Shown: positions 1 through 7,505 of the stretch, piece after piece
Position numbering within the stretch: the stretch's first letter is position 1
Layout of the letters: every line of letters starts with the position of its first letter
Origin: Scybalousia_A sp964626385
GTDB taxonomy: Bacteria > Bacteroidota > Bacteroidia > Bacteroidales > P3
Reading direction: 5' to 3'
Assembly: GCA_964626385.1 (NCBI GenBank)
Contig: CAZVEO010000065.1
Span: forward strand, 1-14,147
Length of the DNA stretch: 14,147 nt
Translations under genes and position numbers: made by a program
The notes under the pieces: generated by a model
The model's database searches: none
What the model was told of the DNA's origin: nothing
The model's input: only the letters and a program-made list of their open reading frames with translations

Positions 1-2
1 GA

Positions 3-53
3 GGTTGTGTTGCCTACCAACTAAAACGCAACACCAAACAACCACAAGAATAA
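3..53 (+). CDS. Possible 3' end of a gene that starts before the window
   Basis: The third reading frame is open from the window edge and ends in TAA at 51-53, giving the tail GCVAYQLKRNTKQPQE. The terminator at 95-132 points the same way, so a plus-strand gene very likely ends in this stretch. Frame 1 also stops early (at 22-24), so the choice of frame is uncertain. No family can be named from 16 residues. Confidence 0.3.
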   Translation, partial: GCVAYQLKRNTKQPQE

Positions 54-94
54 AAATAGCGTTTAATAATTTCTCTATAAACGCACTTTTAACC

Positions 95-132
95 AAGTTG
101 GCAGGCTTCCCAAAAGCCCGCCAACTTTTTTT
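95..132 (+). terminator. Rho-independent terminator
   Basis: An 8-bp stem AAGTTGGC/GCCAACTT (95-102 with 120-127) encloses, after one A/C mismatch, a second stem GGCTT/AAGCC (104-108 with 114-118) and a 5-nt loop. A run of seven T follows at 126-132. There is no A-run on the 5' side, so it acts for the plus strand only. It should end the transcript of the gene upstream of the window. Confidence 0.9.
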
Positions 133-133
133 A

Positions 134-321
134 CAGGCACAGCATGCAGGCTCAGCCTGTTTTATAAGGGCACAGCCTTTAAAATAAGCCTGAGGCTTCG
201 CTTTGCGTCTATAAAAAAGCCTAAGACTTCGCATAAGCGTATTATAAAGTACCCTGAAAATAACGACTGCATCTTTATAAAAAAGGCTGAGCCTGTGCCC
301 TATAAAAGCACCCTGCGGGTG
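134..321. repeat. Micro-palindrome array I
   Basis: A chain of short palindromes, mostly 5-bp arms around a 3-nt loop: CAGGC-tca-GCCTG (147-159), AGGGC-aca-GCCTT (167-179), AAGCC-tga-GGCTT (186-198), CGC-ttt-GCG (199-207), AAGCC-taa-GACTT (217-229), CGC-ataa-GCG (230-239), AGGC-tga-GCCT (284-294) and CACCC-tgc-GGGTG (309-321). Linkers are of the form TTTTATAA, TTAAAATA or TATAAAA. The last palindrome touches the maf stop codon at 322-324. On the minus strand it is followed by CTTTTATA, so it could be a weak terminator for the maf operon. The unit order matches array III. Confidence 0.85.
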
Positions 322-909
322 TTATTTTATGAGTTTTTGAATATTTTCAAATAAAGAGACTGTTGGTAGTCCCATAACGTTGTAAAAATTTCCTTCTATT
401 TTTTCAACTCCTATCATACCTATCCATTCTTGTATACCGTAGGCTCCGGCTTTGTCCATAGGAGTATATTTTTCTATGTAATAGTCTATATCTTGAGAAG
501 AAAGATTCTTAAAAAACACTGTTGTTTTTTCATAAAAACTAAGAGTTTTTTTGTTGCTTTTTAGATAACAACCGCTAACAACATAATGTTTTTTGTTAGA
601 AAGATTTTTTAGCATATTAACAGCTTGCTCTTTGCTTTCGGGTTTGCCCAGTACTTGCCCATCTATAAAAACAATGGTATCACTACAAAGCAAAATTTCT
701 TTTTCTCCAAGCGTTCCTTTAAAGGCATTAGCTTTCTTTTCTGCCAAATAAACAGGAATTTCTCCCATCTTTAAATTTTGAGGATAAGTTTCTGCAATTT
801 GAGTTTTGACTAAACGCACTTTAAAGCCCATTTGCTCCAACAATTGCTTACGACGCGGAGAGCGTGAATTTAGAACTATAGTGTAAGAGAACAAATCATT
901 AAAAGGCAT
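322..909 (-). CDS. maf: Maf-family nucleoside triphosphate pyrophosphatase
   Basis: The product (195 aa) belongs to the Maf/YhdE family: cytosolic pyrophosphatases that hydrolyse non-canonical or modified nucleoside triphosphates, usually dTTP/UTP or modified pyrimidines, and are linked to housecleaning and division arrest. The N-terminal signature SRSPRR is at residues 15-20, the CSDTIV motif carries the likely catalytic Asp77, and the conserved stretch YTPMDKAGAYGIQ follows near residues 148-160. Length is normal for the family. The ATG (907-909) lies within the 3' end of the UbiA gene with an 11-nt overlap, so the two are probably translationally coupled. It is the last gene of the minus-strand operon, and its stop abuts palindrome array I. 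Which Maf subgroup it belongs to is not clear from sequence alone. Confidence 0.95.
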   Translation of the reverse strand: MPFNDLFSYTIVLNSRSPRRKQLLEQMGFKVRLVKTQIAETYPQNLKMGEIPVYLAEKKANAFKGTLGEKEILLCSDTIVFIDGQVLGKPESKEQAVNMLKNLSNKKHYVVSGCYLKSNKKTLSFYEKTTVFFKNLSSQDIDYYIEKYTPMDKAGAYGIQEWIGMIGVEKIEGNFYNVMGLPTVSLFENIQKLIK

Positions 910-1843
910 CTAAAAAGATATTTTGAGAAAAACTCACAGTAAAAATCAAAGATATGTATATCATTCCAAGAAATTGATAAAGCATAACCAAATTTTCTGT
1001 GCGTTGTGATTTTAGTAAAGAATAGATATAGTAAATAAAAGGACAAATATTTATAATCAAAAGTATAATTGTATGAATCATATCTATATAATCAAAGGTC
1101 GCGTAAAGATAAAACGCATTAATAAACATAAATACCACTGAGGAGCTAACAAGTAGGTTGATAGTCTTCTTTTCCCCGAACCTCGTTGCAAAGGTAGAGA
1201 AGCCGTCCTTTTTATTCTGTTCCATATTAGCCAAATCTACGGTAACATCTCTTATAAATGTAAGAATAAAAACAAATATAGATAGAAAACCAAAAATTTT
1301 AAACAAAGTAAGCCATGCCGAAGCAGGTATTTTGATAAGAATATCGCTTTGATAATGAGTAAAGGCAAAAAATTCTAACAAAAAGGGCATAAGCATTAAT
1401 AAAGCATAAAGAAAAGATATACTTATATTTCCTATAAGCATTTGCCTTTTATATTTATAGGCATATATATAAGACAAACCTACAAACACCACTCCCAAAG
1501 CAATCATTTGCCAAACATGGTATTTGAAAGAAATGAAACCTAAAGCCCCCAAACCTATAACAACTAAGACGTAAAACATTCTTAGTTTTTTATTGTTATC
1601 TAAGGTAGAGGTATGTTGTAATATATCAGACATTTTCGTATCAAAATAAGAGCATACAACATTTAAGCCAGCTATTAAAAAGACAAGAGAGAAAGTAAAT
1701 AATAAATAATCAGAAGAAGGCAAAATAGTCATTGGAAAATATATATTGTAAAAAGGTAAGATAAGCCCAACTCTAATGACAAGAGATAAAATCAAAATCA
1801 AAAGTAAACTTTGCCACCCTAATAATTTGAGATAAGCTTTCAT
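899..1843 (-). CDS. UbiA-family prenyltransferase, geranylgeranylglycerol-phosphate synthase-like, with atypical Asp motifs
   Basis: A 314-aa polytopic membrane protein with about nine hydrophobic segments. The stretch near residues 129-155 (YKYKRQMLIGN followed by a long hydrophobic run) and the second polar loop R198-D-V-T-V-D203 leading to KKDGFSTFATRFG match the UbiA superfamily, which transfers prenyl chains to acceptors. Bacteroidetes often keep such a gene beside maf, and homologues there are annotated as digeranylgeranylglyceryl-phosphate synthase-like. The first Asp motif, normally NDxxDxxxD, reads CSYFDTKMSD (64-73): its first Asn-Asp is replaced by Cys-Ser and the last Asp is one residue late. 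The second motif is DxxxD rather than DxxD. The substrate is unknown and activity may be altered. It starts 11 nt after the MORN gene and overlaps maf. Confidence 0.85.
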   Translation of the reverse strand: MKAYLKLLGWQSLLLILILSLVIRVGLILPFYNIYFPMTILPSSDYLLFTFSLVFLIAGLNVVCSYFDTKMSDILQHTSTLDNNKKLRMFYVLVVIGLGALGFISFKYHVWQMIALGVVFVGLSYIYAYKYKRQMLIGNISISFLYALLMLMPFLLEFFAFTHYQSDILIKIPASAWLTLFKIFGFLSIFVFILTFIRDVTVDLANMEQNKKDGFSTFATRFGEKKTINLLVSSSVVFMFINAFYLYATFDYIDMIHTIILLIINICPFIYYIYSLLKSQRTENLVMLYQFLGMIYISLIFTVSFSQNIFLDAF

Positions 1844-1854
1844 AAATAAATTTG

Positions 1855-3081
1855 TTAGTGTTTTATTTCGTTGATAAGTTTCCCGTCTCTATCGTAGTAT
1901 TTCCAAGTGCCAACGGCTTTACCTTCTTTGTATTCTCCCTCGCCTATTTTCTTGTTGCCAAAGGAATACTCTACCCATTTGCCATTAGGTTTGCCGTTAA
2001 GAAAAGACTGTTCCCTTACTTTATTTCCTCTCTCATCAAAGAAAGTCCACACTCCCGTCTTTGCTCCAAAGGAATAAGAACCTTGCTCTACTTTGATGCC
2101 ATTATAATATTTTTCCCATCTGCCATTTAATTGTCCGTTGTTGTAATCGGCTTTTTGATACATATCTCCTTTTTCGTCATAGAGTATTTCTGTTCCGTGT
2201 TTAATACCATCAAGATAAGAAACTACGGTCTTTTTTGAACCGTCTGAATTAAACATTTCCCATTTTCCATTCATCAGCCCTTTGGAAAATGCTCCTCTCA
2301 TTTGCAATTTGCCGTCCTCAAACAAACTTTCCCAAACACCTTCCTCCTTGCCGTTTATATAACTTCCCTTGTGTAAAAGTTTACCACTTTCATAGTAGGT
2401 CTGCCATAGTCCTGAGCGTTTGCCATTGTGATAAGTACCTACTCGCCATTTTTCTCCTGTCTCATAATAGTACTCCCACGTACCCTCTTCCTTATCTTCT
2501 ATATAAGAGCCTTCGCTTTCTTTTTTGCCATTATCTCTATAAAAATACTCCCACTTGCCGTTTTTTTTGCCGTGCAGTATTGTTCCACTCATATCCTTAT
2601 AGCCATTGTCATACCACCAAGTTGCTTTGCCTTCCAACTCATCGTTCAAGTATGTAGCTTCCATTTTTATTTTACCGTTTCTATGATATTCTTTGTATTC
2701 TCCTGTCTTTTTGCCATCTTCCACTTTGCAAGAATAATACAATTGCCCGTTATCATAGTAGGCAATATTTTCTCCACTGCCAGTAAAGGTTTCTTGTTTT
2801 TTTAATTTCCCATTTTTATAAAACCACTGCCAAACACCTATTTTCCAGCCCTTATCATTGTACTCTCCTTGTCTTTCTATGCTTGTGCCGTTGTTGTAAT
2901 AGTAAGTCCATTTTCCAAATTTGTATTTACTTTTTTCTTGGTTGCTGTTGGTGGTTGTAAGATAAAAACCTTCGGTGGCTTTTTTGCCATTAGCCCAAAA
3001 TTCCTCAAATTTGGTTGTGTCTTGTGCTTGAGAAACAAAAGCAATACACACAAAAGCCAAAAACAATAGATATGTCTTCAT
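1855..3081 (-). CDS. Secreted MORN-repeat protein (YwqK/MORN_2 type)
   Basis: A 408-aa protein with a signal peptide (hydrophobic residues 4-16, likely cleavage after SQA near residue 19) and no lipobox. The rest is almost wholly repeats of about 23-24 residues of the form GxWxxYYxNGxxxxxGxY; I count about 15. Repeats of this kind form beta-hairpin stacks and are common in Bacteroidetes envelope proteins. Databases often label them 'toxin-antitoxin YwqK family antitoxin', a name that says nothing reliable about function. No catalytic domain is visible, so a binding or scaffold role in the periplasm or at the surface is an inference. The gene begins 6 nt after the DUF4270 gene and ends 11 nt before the UbiA gene, inside one operon. 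Confidence 0.93.
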   Translation of the reverse strand: MKTYLLFLAFVCIAFVSQAQDTTKFEEFWANGKKATEGFYLTTTNSNQEKSKYKFGKWTYYYNNGTSIERQGEYNDKGWKIGVWQWFYKNGKLKKQETFTGSGENIAYYDNGQLYYSCKVEDGKKTGEYKEYHRNGKIKMEATYLNDELEGKATWWYDNGYKDMSGTILHGKKNGKWEYFYRDNGKKESEGSYIEDKEEGTWEYYYETGEKWRVGTYHNGKRSGLWQTYYESGKLLHKGSYINGKEEGVWESLFEDGKLQMRGAFSKGLMNGKWEMFNSDGSKKTVVSYLDGIKHGTEILYDEKGDMYQKADYNNGQLNGRWEKYYNGIKVEQGSYSFGAKTGVWTFFDERGNKVREQSFLNGKPNGKWVEYSFGNKKIGEGEYKEGKAVGTWKYYDRDGKLINEIKH

Positions 3082-3087
3082 ATTTTT

Positions 3088-4449
3088 TTAATTATCTGCT
3101 ATTTTAGAATAAGTGATATTGAGTTTTGGACGTTTGTTTATATCAGAGTAATTTGTGCCATTAAGTACTACTCTATTAGCAGTATTACGGCGAATAAAAC
3201 CATTATCTCCATTGTTTCTATCTCTCATAGAAGGAATTATATATATTGTAGAATTGTCGCCGTAATTTCCTTTTATATAGTTTTGCAAAAAAGAAGTAAT
3301 TTGTACTCTATATGCGTTGATTGTGGAATCATAATAAGGCACTGCATTTACACTTGTTGCTATACTTTCATCTCTTAGCAAATATAGAGTGCTATCATTT
3401 CCTTTTCTATAACATTGCAAAGAAGTAGGATAAGTAAAAGCATCACCTGCTATATCCGCCACCGGTAAAACAAGTTCCGCTTTGTTTATCAATGCACCTT
3501 TTATGCTATCTCTATCATACCATTGCAAAAAGTTTTCTATATTCAATTCTATTTCTGACATGCCAAAACAAGACAGATACATATACTCATTGTTGCCTAT
3601 GGTAGAAGGAGTTGAAGTTAAAGAATTTAGAGCTGTACCACTATAATCATAATCAACTTTCATAAATCTTTGTCCTTCTGTTGGAAAAGTAATTTTATAA
3701 TTATAACTACCACCAGTAGAAAGAGTATAATAGTAGTTGATGCAAGATAAAGAAGAAGTCATATCTACATAAATCAACATACCATTAGCATCGTTGCAAG
3801 TAGCAGTAATTTTTATACCCTTAAAGTCCTCTTGAAACCTATCATTATCTTCGTAAATACTGTTGGATATCTTTTGCAAAAAATTGTCGTTAAGTTTTAA
3901 TCTTAAATGAGGAGAATATATATTGGTATCTCCTTCCATAACAACGTTGTCGTTGTCCATATCTACCATTACATCACCCTCAAACCATATTTGTCCAACT
4001 TCAACATTGTCATTGGCGTGTCTTTTTTCTGAAGTTATTTCCTCTGTTACCTGCTCAACCTTAAAATGTATATTCATTTTTCTTACGCTTTTGGAGCTAA
4101 CAAAGGCTCCGGCATATTCCAAAGACAAAACAGCAGAATCCACTTGTCCATAATCAGCAAAATTAACTCCCGAAGAAGACAAACTCAACTGTGTAAATAT
4201 TGCAGAAGAAATTTTGCCAAAATTATTATCCTTGTATGTGCCTATGGCATTGTATCTGAGATTATTGGTCAATATAGTATCTGTGTTAAACATCTTAACC
4301 GATAACTCCACTCCAGAGGAATTATCTCTAAGAATATTTATTGAATTGTTGCTATCTATGAGAGAAAGACCAAGTTTTTCGTCCTCATTGACACAGGAAA
4401 CAAAAAACAATGCAACAAACAGACTTAATATTAAATACACGCTTTTCAT
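3088..4449 (-). CDS. DUF4270 family lipoprotein
   Basis: A 453-aa protein with a lipoprotein signal: Lys2, a hydrophobic core and the lipobox FVSC with Cys19. The mature part begins NEDEKLGLSLID and continues with patterns typical of DUF4270: a YNAIGTYKDNNFGKISSAIFTQLSL stretch (only partly quoted here as motif elements IGTYKD and FGK), then VDSAVLSLEY, and a C-terminal PKLNITYSK. The family is confined largely to Bacteroidetes and has no established function; an outer-membrane or periplasmic location is inferred from the lipobox. The start codon overlaps the stop of the upstream GT5-like gene in an ATGA arrangement (4446-4449), which indicates coupled translation. The same pairing is a recurring gene order in Bacteroides relatives. 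Confidence 0.9.
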   Translation of the reverse strand: MKSVYLILSLFVALFFVSCVNEDEKLGLSLIDSNNSINILRDNSSGVELSVKMFNTDTILTNNLRYNAIGTYKDNNFGKISSAIFTQLSLSSSGVNFADYGQVDSAVLSLEYAGAFVSSKSVRKMNIHFKVEQVTEEITSEKRHANDNVEVGQIWFEGDVMVDMDNDNVVMEGDTNIYSPHLRLKLNDNFLQKISNSIYEDNDRFQEDFKGIKITATCNDANGMLIYVDMTSSLSCINYYYTLSTGGSYNYKITFPTEGQRFMKVDYDYSGTALNSLTSTPSTIGNNEYMYLSCFGMSEIELNIENFLQWYDRDSIKGALINKAELVLPVADIAGDAFTYPTSLQCYRKGNDSTLYLLRDESIATSVNAVPYYDSTINAYRVQITSFLQNYIKGNYGDNSTIYIIPSMRDRNNGDNGFIRRNTANRVVLNGTNYSDINKRPKLNITYSKIADN

Positions 4450-5270
4450 TCTTCGTCTTTTTCTATTATAGAATCGTAGTATTCATTTATTTTTTGACAC
4501 AATTCTTTTTCGTCTGCTACGTAAGGAATTATATCTTTTTTGTTTTCTTTTGCAAATTCAATTAACTCAGGATTGACATTTTCAGAAGCCAAAACCACAG
4601 CAGTACTATAACTAATAGCCGCTTTCATAATGTTTAAATAAGTAGGCTCTTTATAAAATCGCCAGTCCTTTTGTGTACCTCCGTCTGCTTTCATTTTTTT
4701 TGCCATATTGATACACAAAGTTTCACCAAAATCATCATCATACAAAGTCAACACCAACTTACTTTCCATAAAGAATGGGTTGTTTTTATAGCCTGTACGT
4801 TTTACATAGAAAGGAACAAGCATTGTAAACCATCCTGTACAATGTATTACATCTGGTTTCCATTCAAATTTTTTGATAGTTTCCAATACTCCGCGAGCAA
4901 AAAACATTGCTCTCTCGTCATTATCCTTTACCAAAGAGCCGTCTTCATTGAAAACATCAACTTTTTCTGTAAAATAATCTTCGTTGTCTATAAAGTATAT
5001 TTGTATATGAATAGACTGAATAGAAGCAACTTTTATAATCAAAGGATGGTCTTGGTTATCTATTGTTATATTTAGCCCGGATAATCTAATAACCTCATGT
5101 AACTGATTGCGTCTTTCATTAACATTGCCAAACCTTGGCATAAAAATTCTTATTTCTTTACCGTGGTCCTGCGTATATTGAGGCAATTTTTTTCCTAATT
5201 GTGCAAGTGAAGTATTTTCTAAATAGGGTCCTATCTCTTGTGAGATGAACAGTACTTTTGATTTGCTCAT
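4446..5270 (-). CDS. Short glycogen/starch-synthase-like protein (GT5 N-terminal domain only)
   Basis: A 274-aa protein resembling the N-terminal Rossmann domain of GT5 glycogen synthases: KVLFISQEIGPYL near residues 5-17, FMPRFGNVNERRNQLHEV, and DVIHCTGWFTMLVPFY, which corresponds to the conserved 'H-x-H/T-D-W' region. True GlgA is about 480 aa with a second, nucleotide-sugar-binding domain; that half is missing. The KTGGL substrate loop is also absent, the position reading ENTSLAQL. Bacteroidetes commonly carry this short form, so it is not a fresh truncation. Polymerase activity is doubtful, and a regulatory or partner role is possible. It is the first gene of the minus-strand operon, with a TAnnTTTG promoter element 24 nt upstream of its ATG. 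Confidence 0.88.
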   Translation of the reverse strand: MSKSKVLFISQEIGPYLENTSLAQLGKKLPQYTQDHGKEIRIFMPRFGNVNERRNQLHEVIRLSGLNITIDNQDHPLIIKVASIQSIHIQIYFIDNEDYFTEKVDVFNEDGSLVKDNDERAMFFARGVLETIKKFEWKPDVIHCTGWFTMLVPFYVKRTGYKNNPFFMESKLVLTLYDDDFGETLCINMAKKMKADGGTQKDWRFYKEPTYLNIMKAAISYSTAVVLASENVNPELIEFAKENKKDIIPYVADEKELCQKINEYYDSIIEKDEE

Positions 5271-5294
5271 TTACTCTCTTATTTTTTATTATTG

Positions 5295-5302
5295 CAAAAT
5301 TA
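5295..5302 (-). promoter_or_regulatory. Promoter -7 element for the GT5-like/DUF4270/MORN/UbiA/maf operon
   Basis: On the minus strand the sequence reads TAATTTTG, a full match to the Bacteroidetes -7 consensus TAnnTTTG. It ends 24 nt before the ATG at 5270, predicting a leader of roughly 15-20 nt. No good TTTG -33 box is seen at the expected 19-21 nt spacing, so the call rests on the -7 element and on its position in a divergent gap. Confidence 0.55.
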
Positions 5303-5345
5303 CAGAATTTTATTAAAATAACGTATATTTTAAATGCATTTTTTA

Positions 5346-5376
5346 TTTGTCAGAGATAAATATTTTAGTATTTTTG
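5346..5376 (+). promoter_or_regulatory. Promoter of the rsmA-mntP-pyrK-pyrD operon
   Basis: TTTG (5346-5349), a 19-nt spacer and TATTTTTG (5369-5376) match the Bacteroidetes housekeeping promoter TTTG-N19-TAnnTTTG exactly. The -7 box ends only 4 nt before the rsmA ATG at 5381. With the usual start site 5-8 nt downstream of the box, the mRNA would begin at or within a few bases of the start codon. Confidence 0.7.
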
Positions 5377-5380
5377 CAAA

Positions 5381-6151
5381 ATGAAAAAAGTGAGGGCTAA
5401 AAAGTTTCTTGGTCAGCATTTTTTGACCAATGAAAGTATAGCAGAGGAAATAGTAAATAGTTTACAAGAAAGGAACAATGTTTTGGAAGTAGGTGCTGGT
5501 ATGGGAGTTTTGACCAAGTATCTGCTACGCAAGGAATACAACAATTTTTCCATAATAGAAATAGACAGAGAGTCGGTCGCTTATCTTTTGAATACTTATT
5601 CAGAGTTAGACGGAAAAGTAATAGAAGGCGATTTTCTAAAAGTAGATTTAACAAACATTTTTTCCAAAGAAGAATTTTCTCTTATAGGCAATTTTCCTTA
5701 TAATATTTCTAATCTTATACTTTTCAAAGTCTTAGAAAATAAGTCCTTAATCAAAGAAGTTGTAGGTATGTTTCAAAAAGAAGTTGCTGAGCGTATAATA
5801 GCCTCTGAGGGAAGCAAAGCATACGGCATACTTTCGGTTTTGCTTTCTGTTTTTTATGATAGAGAATATCTTTTTACGGTGTCAAACACAGAATTTGACC
5901 CAATGCCAAAGGTACAATCAGCCGTTGTAAGACTCAAACGCAAAGAAACTTGGGATTTGCCTTGCGAAGAAAAAGATTTTGTTTTGACAGTAAAAACCGC
6001 TTTCAATCAAAGACGCAAAATGCTTAGACAGAGTTTAAAGCCTCTGAATAAACCTTTGCAAAACATTCCCGAAGATATGCTTACTAAACGTCCTGAGCAA
6101 CTATCTACACAAGATTTTATAAACCTTACAAAATATATATACAATGTTTAG
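5381..6151 (+). CDS. rsmA: 16S rRNA (adenine1518-N6/adenine1519-N6)-dimethyltransferase
   Basis: RsmA (KsgA) dimethylates two adjacent adenines in the 3'-terminal helix of 16S rRNA using S-adenosylmethionine, a late step in small-subunit assembly. The 256-aa product shows the N-terminal KKFLGQHFL motif (7-15), SAM motif I VLEVGAGMG (34-42), the acidic ribose-binding residues in IIEID (58-62), and the target-base motif NFPY (104-107, the family's NLPY/NIPY variant). The C-terminal small domain is present and the length is typical. The ATG at 5381 fits the conserved N-terminus. The stop overlaps the mntP start by 8 nt, so the two are co-transcribed. Confidence 0.97.
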   Translation: MKKVRAKKFLGQHFLTNESIAEEIVNSLQERNNVLEVGAGMGVLTKYLLRKEYNNFSIIEIDRESVAYLLNTYSELDGKVIEGDFLKVDLTNIFSKEEFSLIGNFPYNISNLILFKVLENKSLIKEVVGMFQKEVAERIIASEGSKAYGILSVLLSVFYDREYLFTVSNTEFDPMPKVQSAVVRLKRKETWDLPCEEKDFVLTVKTAFNQRRKMLRQSLKPLNKPLQNIPEDMLTKRPEQLSTQDFINLTKYIYNV

Positions 6152-6719
6152 TATCAGTTTTTTATTACAAGCTTTCACACTGGCTATTGCCTTAGCAATG
6201 GATTGCTTTACTGTTAGTATTACTTGCGGTTTGCAAAAGACATTAACAACAGGCAAAAAACTATTTTTAGCTTTTTGTTTTGCTTTCTTTCAAGGCTTTA
6301 TGACTTTTTTAGGTTCTTTATTTGCCTCTTTTTTCTATGATTTTATTGCGGATATTTCAGCCTGGATATCTTTTACTTTATTGTTTATCATAGGTATTAA
6401 AATGTTTATGGAGGGCAAAAATTTCTCTTTGAAAAACAAACTTTTCGATGTAGCTTCCTTAAAAGTTGTCCTATTGTTGAGTATAGCAACCAGTATAGAT
6501 GCAATGATTATTGGTATGAGTTTTACTGGAATGGAATGGGTAGTAGGAGAGCAACTTATAGCTATTCTTATTATTTTTGCAGTTACTTTTGTTCTATCTT
6601 TGATAGGTGAAAGAATGGGCGAAAAGATACGTTTCATAAAGCCACGTTTTGCTCTTTTCTTGGGTGGAGCAATACTGATAATAATAGGAGTTAAAACAAT
6701 TTTGCAACACTATCTTTAA
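6144..6719 (+). CDS. mntP: Manganese efflux pump MntP
   Basis: A 191-aa inner-membrane protein with six hydrophobic segments. It has the two-repeat MntP signature: ALAMDCFTVS with Asp20 in the first helix and ATSIDAMIIGMSF with Asp119 in the fourth. These acidic residues correspond to those needed for Mn2+ export in characterised MntP. Manganese efflux protects the cell from Mn2+ excess. In other bacteria the gene is often behind a yybP-ykoY manganese riboswitch. Here its start lies inside rsmA, so no such leader exists and expression probably follows the operon promoter. A 13-nt gap separates it from pyrK. Confidence 0.93.
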   Translation: MFSISFLLQAFTLAIALAMDCFTVSITCGLQKTLTTGKKLFLAFCFAFFQGFMTFLGSLFASFFYDFIADISAWISFTLLFIIGIKMFMEGKNFSLKNKLFDVASLKVVLLLSIATSIDAMIIGMSFTGMEWVVGEQLIAILIIFAVTFVLSLIGERMGEKIRFIKPRFALFLGGAILIIIGVKTILQHYL

Positions 6720-6732
6720 TTCATAAAAGATT

Positions 6733-7491
6733 ATGAAACACTTAGAAAATTTTATAGTAGAAGAAAAAATAAAACTAAGTACAAATAATTTTCTGCTTGC
6801 TCTAAAAAGTCCTATCTCTTTAGCGGAGGTAAGGAGCGGGCAGTTTGTAAATATAGAGGTTAAGGACATAGCAGACAGAATACTTAGAAGACCTATAAGT
6901 GTGCATGATGTAGATAAGGAAAAAAATATTCTTTATCTTGTAGTGCAGATAGTAGGTAAGGCTACAAAGAAACTTTCCCTTGCAAAGAAAGGCGATGAGC
7001 TTTCCATAATTTTTCCCTTAGGTAATGGCTTTGAAGTAAAAGGAAAACAACCTCTTTTGATAGGCGGAGGAGTTGGAGTTGCTCCTTTGTTTTTATTAGC
7101 CAAAGAATTTAGAAGACAAAGTATAACTCCCTCTATTCTAATAGGAGCGAGAACAAATGAGCAACTTTTTCTTACTAATAGATACAACGCTGTAGGCAAC
7201 CTTAGTATTTCTACAGAGGATGGTTCCGTAGGAGAAAAAGGCTTGGTTACTGAAAATTCTATTTTGAATAATGAATTTGATGTTGTTTATTGTTGTGGTC
7301 CTACTCCTATGATGAGAGCAATAAGTCTTTGGGCAGAAGAGAAAAATATAGAGTGTTATCTTTCTTTGGAAAACAGAATGGCTTGCGGTATAGGTGCTTG
7401 TCTTTGTTGTGTTAATGAGAATAAGGACGGGCATAATGTTTGCGTTTGTACAGAAGGACCTGTATTTAATGCAATGGAAGTAAAATTATAA
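6733..7491 (+). CDS. pyrK: Dihydroorotate dehydrogenase electron-transfer subunit PyrK
   Basis: PyrK carries FAD and a [2Fe-2S] cluster and passes electrons from PyrD to NAD+ in class 1B dihydroorotate dehydrogenase (pyrimidine synthesis). Visible in the 252-aa product are the flavin motif RRPIS (52-56), the pyridine-nucleotide motif GGGVGVAPL (111-119), YCCGPTPMM in the NAD domain, and the C-terminal cluster ligands Cys218, Cys223, Cys226 and Cys239 in the CGIGACLCC...CTEGPVF arrangement. An extra Cys225 lies beside a ligand. Length is normal. pyrD starts 14 nt downstream, so the two subunits are made from one mRNA. Confidence 0.97.
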   Translation: MKHLENFIVEEKIKLSTNNFLLALKSPISLAEVRSGQFVNIEVKDIADRILRRPISVHDVDKEKNILYLVVQIVGKATKKLSLAKKGDELSIIFPLGNGFEVKGKQPLLIGGGVGVAPLFLLAKEFRRQSITPSILIGARTNEQLFLTNRYNAVGNLSISTEDGSVGEKGLVTENSILNNEFDVVYCCGPTPMMRAISLWAEEKNIECYLSLENRMACGIGACLCCVNENKDGHNVCVCTEGPVFNAMEVKL

Positions 7492-7505
7492 AAAACATTA
7501 AGATT

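Noticed and set aside
5..187. Open frame from the window edge through 187
   Set aside because: It reads straight through the strong terminator at 95-132 and into palindrome array I, so it is unlikely to be coding.
134..321. CRISPR array
   Set aside because: The units are 13-bp palindromes with 5-9 bp linkers, unequal in sequence, with no constant repeat and no spacers of 25-40 bp, and no cas genes are present.
2289..2805. Overlapping plus-strand open frames opposite the MORN gene
   Set aside because: They mirror the periodic MORN repeats on the other strand, are Cys/Phe-rich with no family pattern, and sit inside a clear signal-peptide protein.
4446..5270. Recent truncation of glgA
   Set aside because: No remnant of the C-terminal catalytic half lies downstream, the stop is coupled to DUF4270, and this short form is common in Bacteroidetes.
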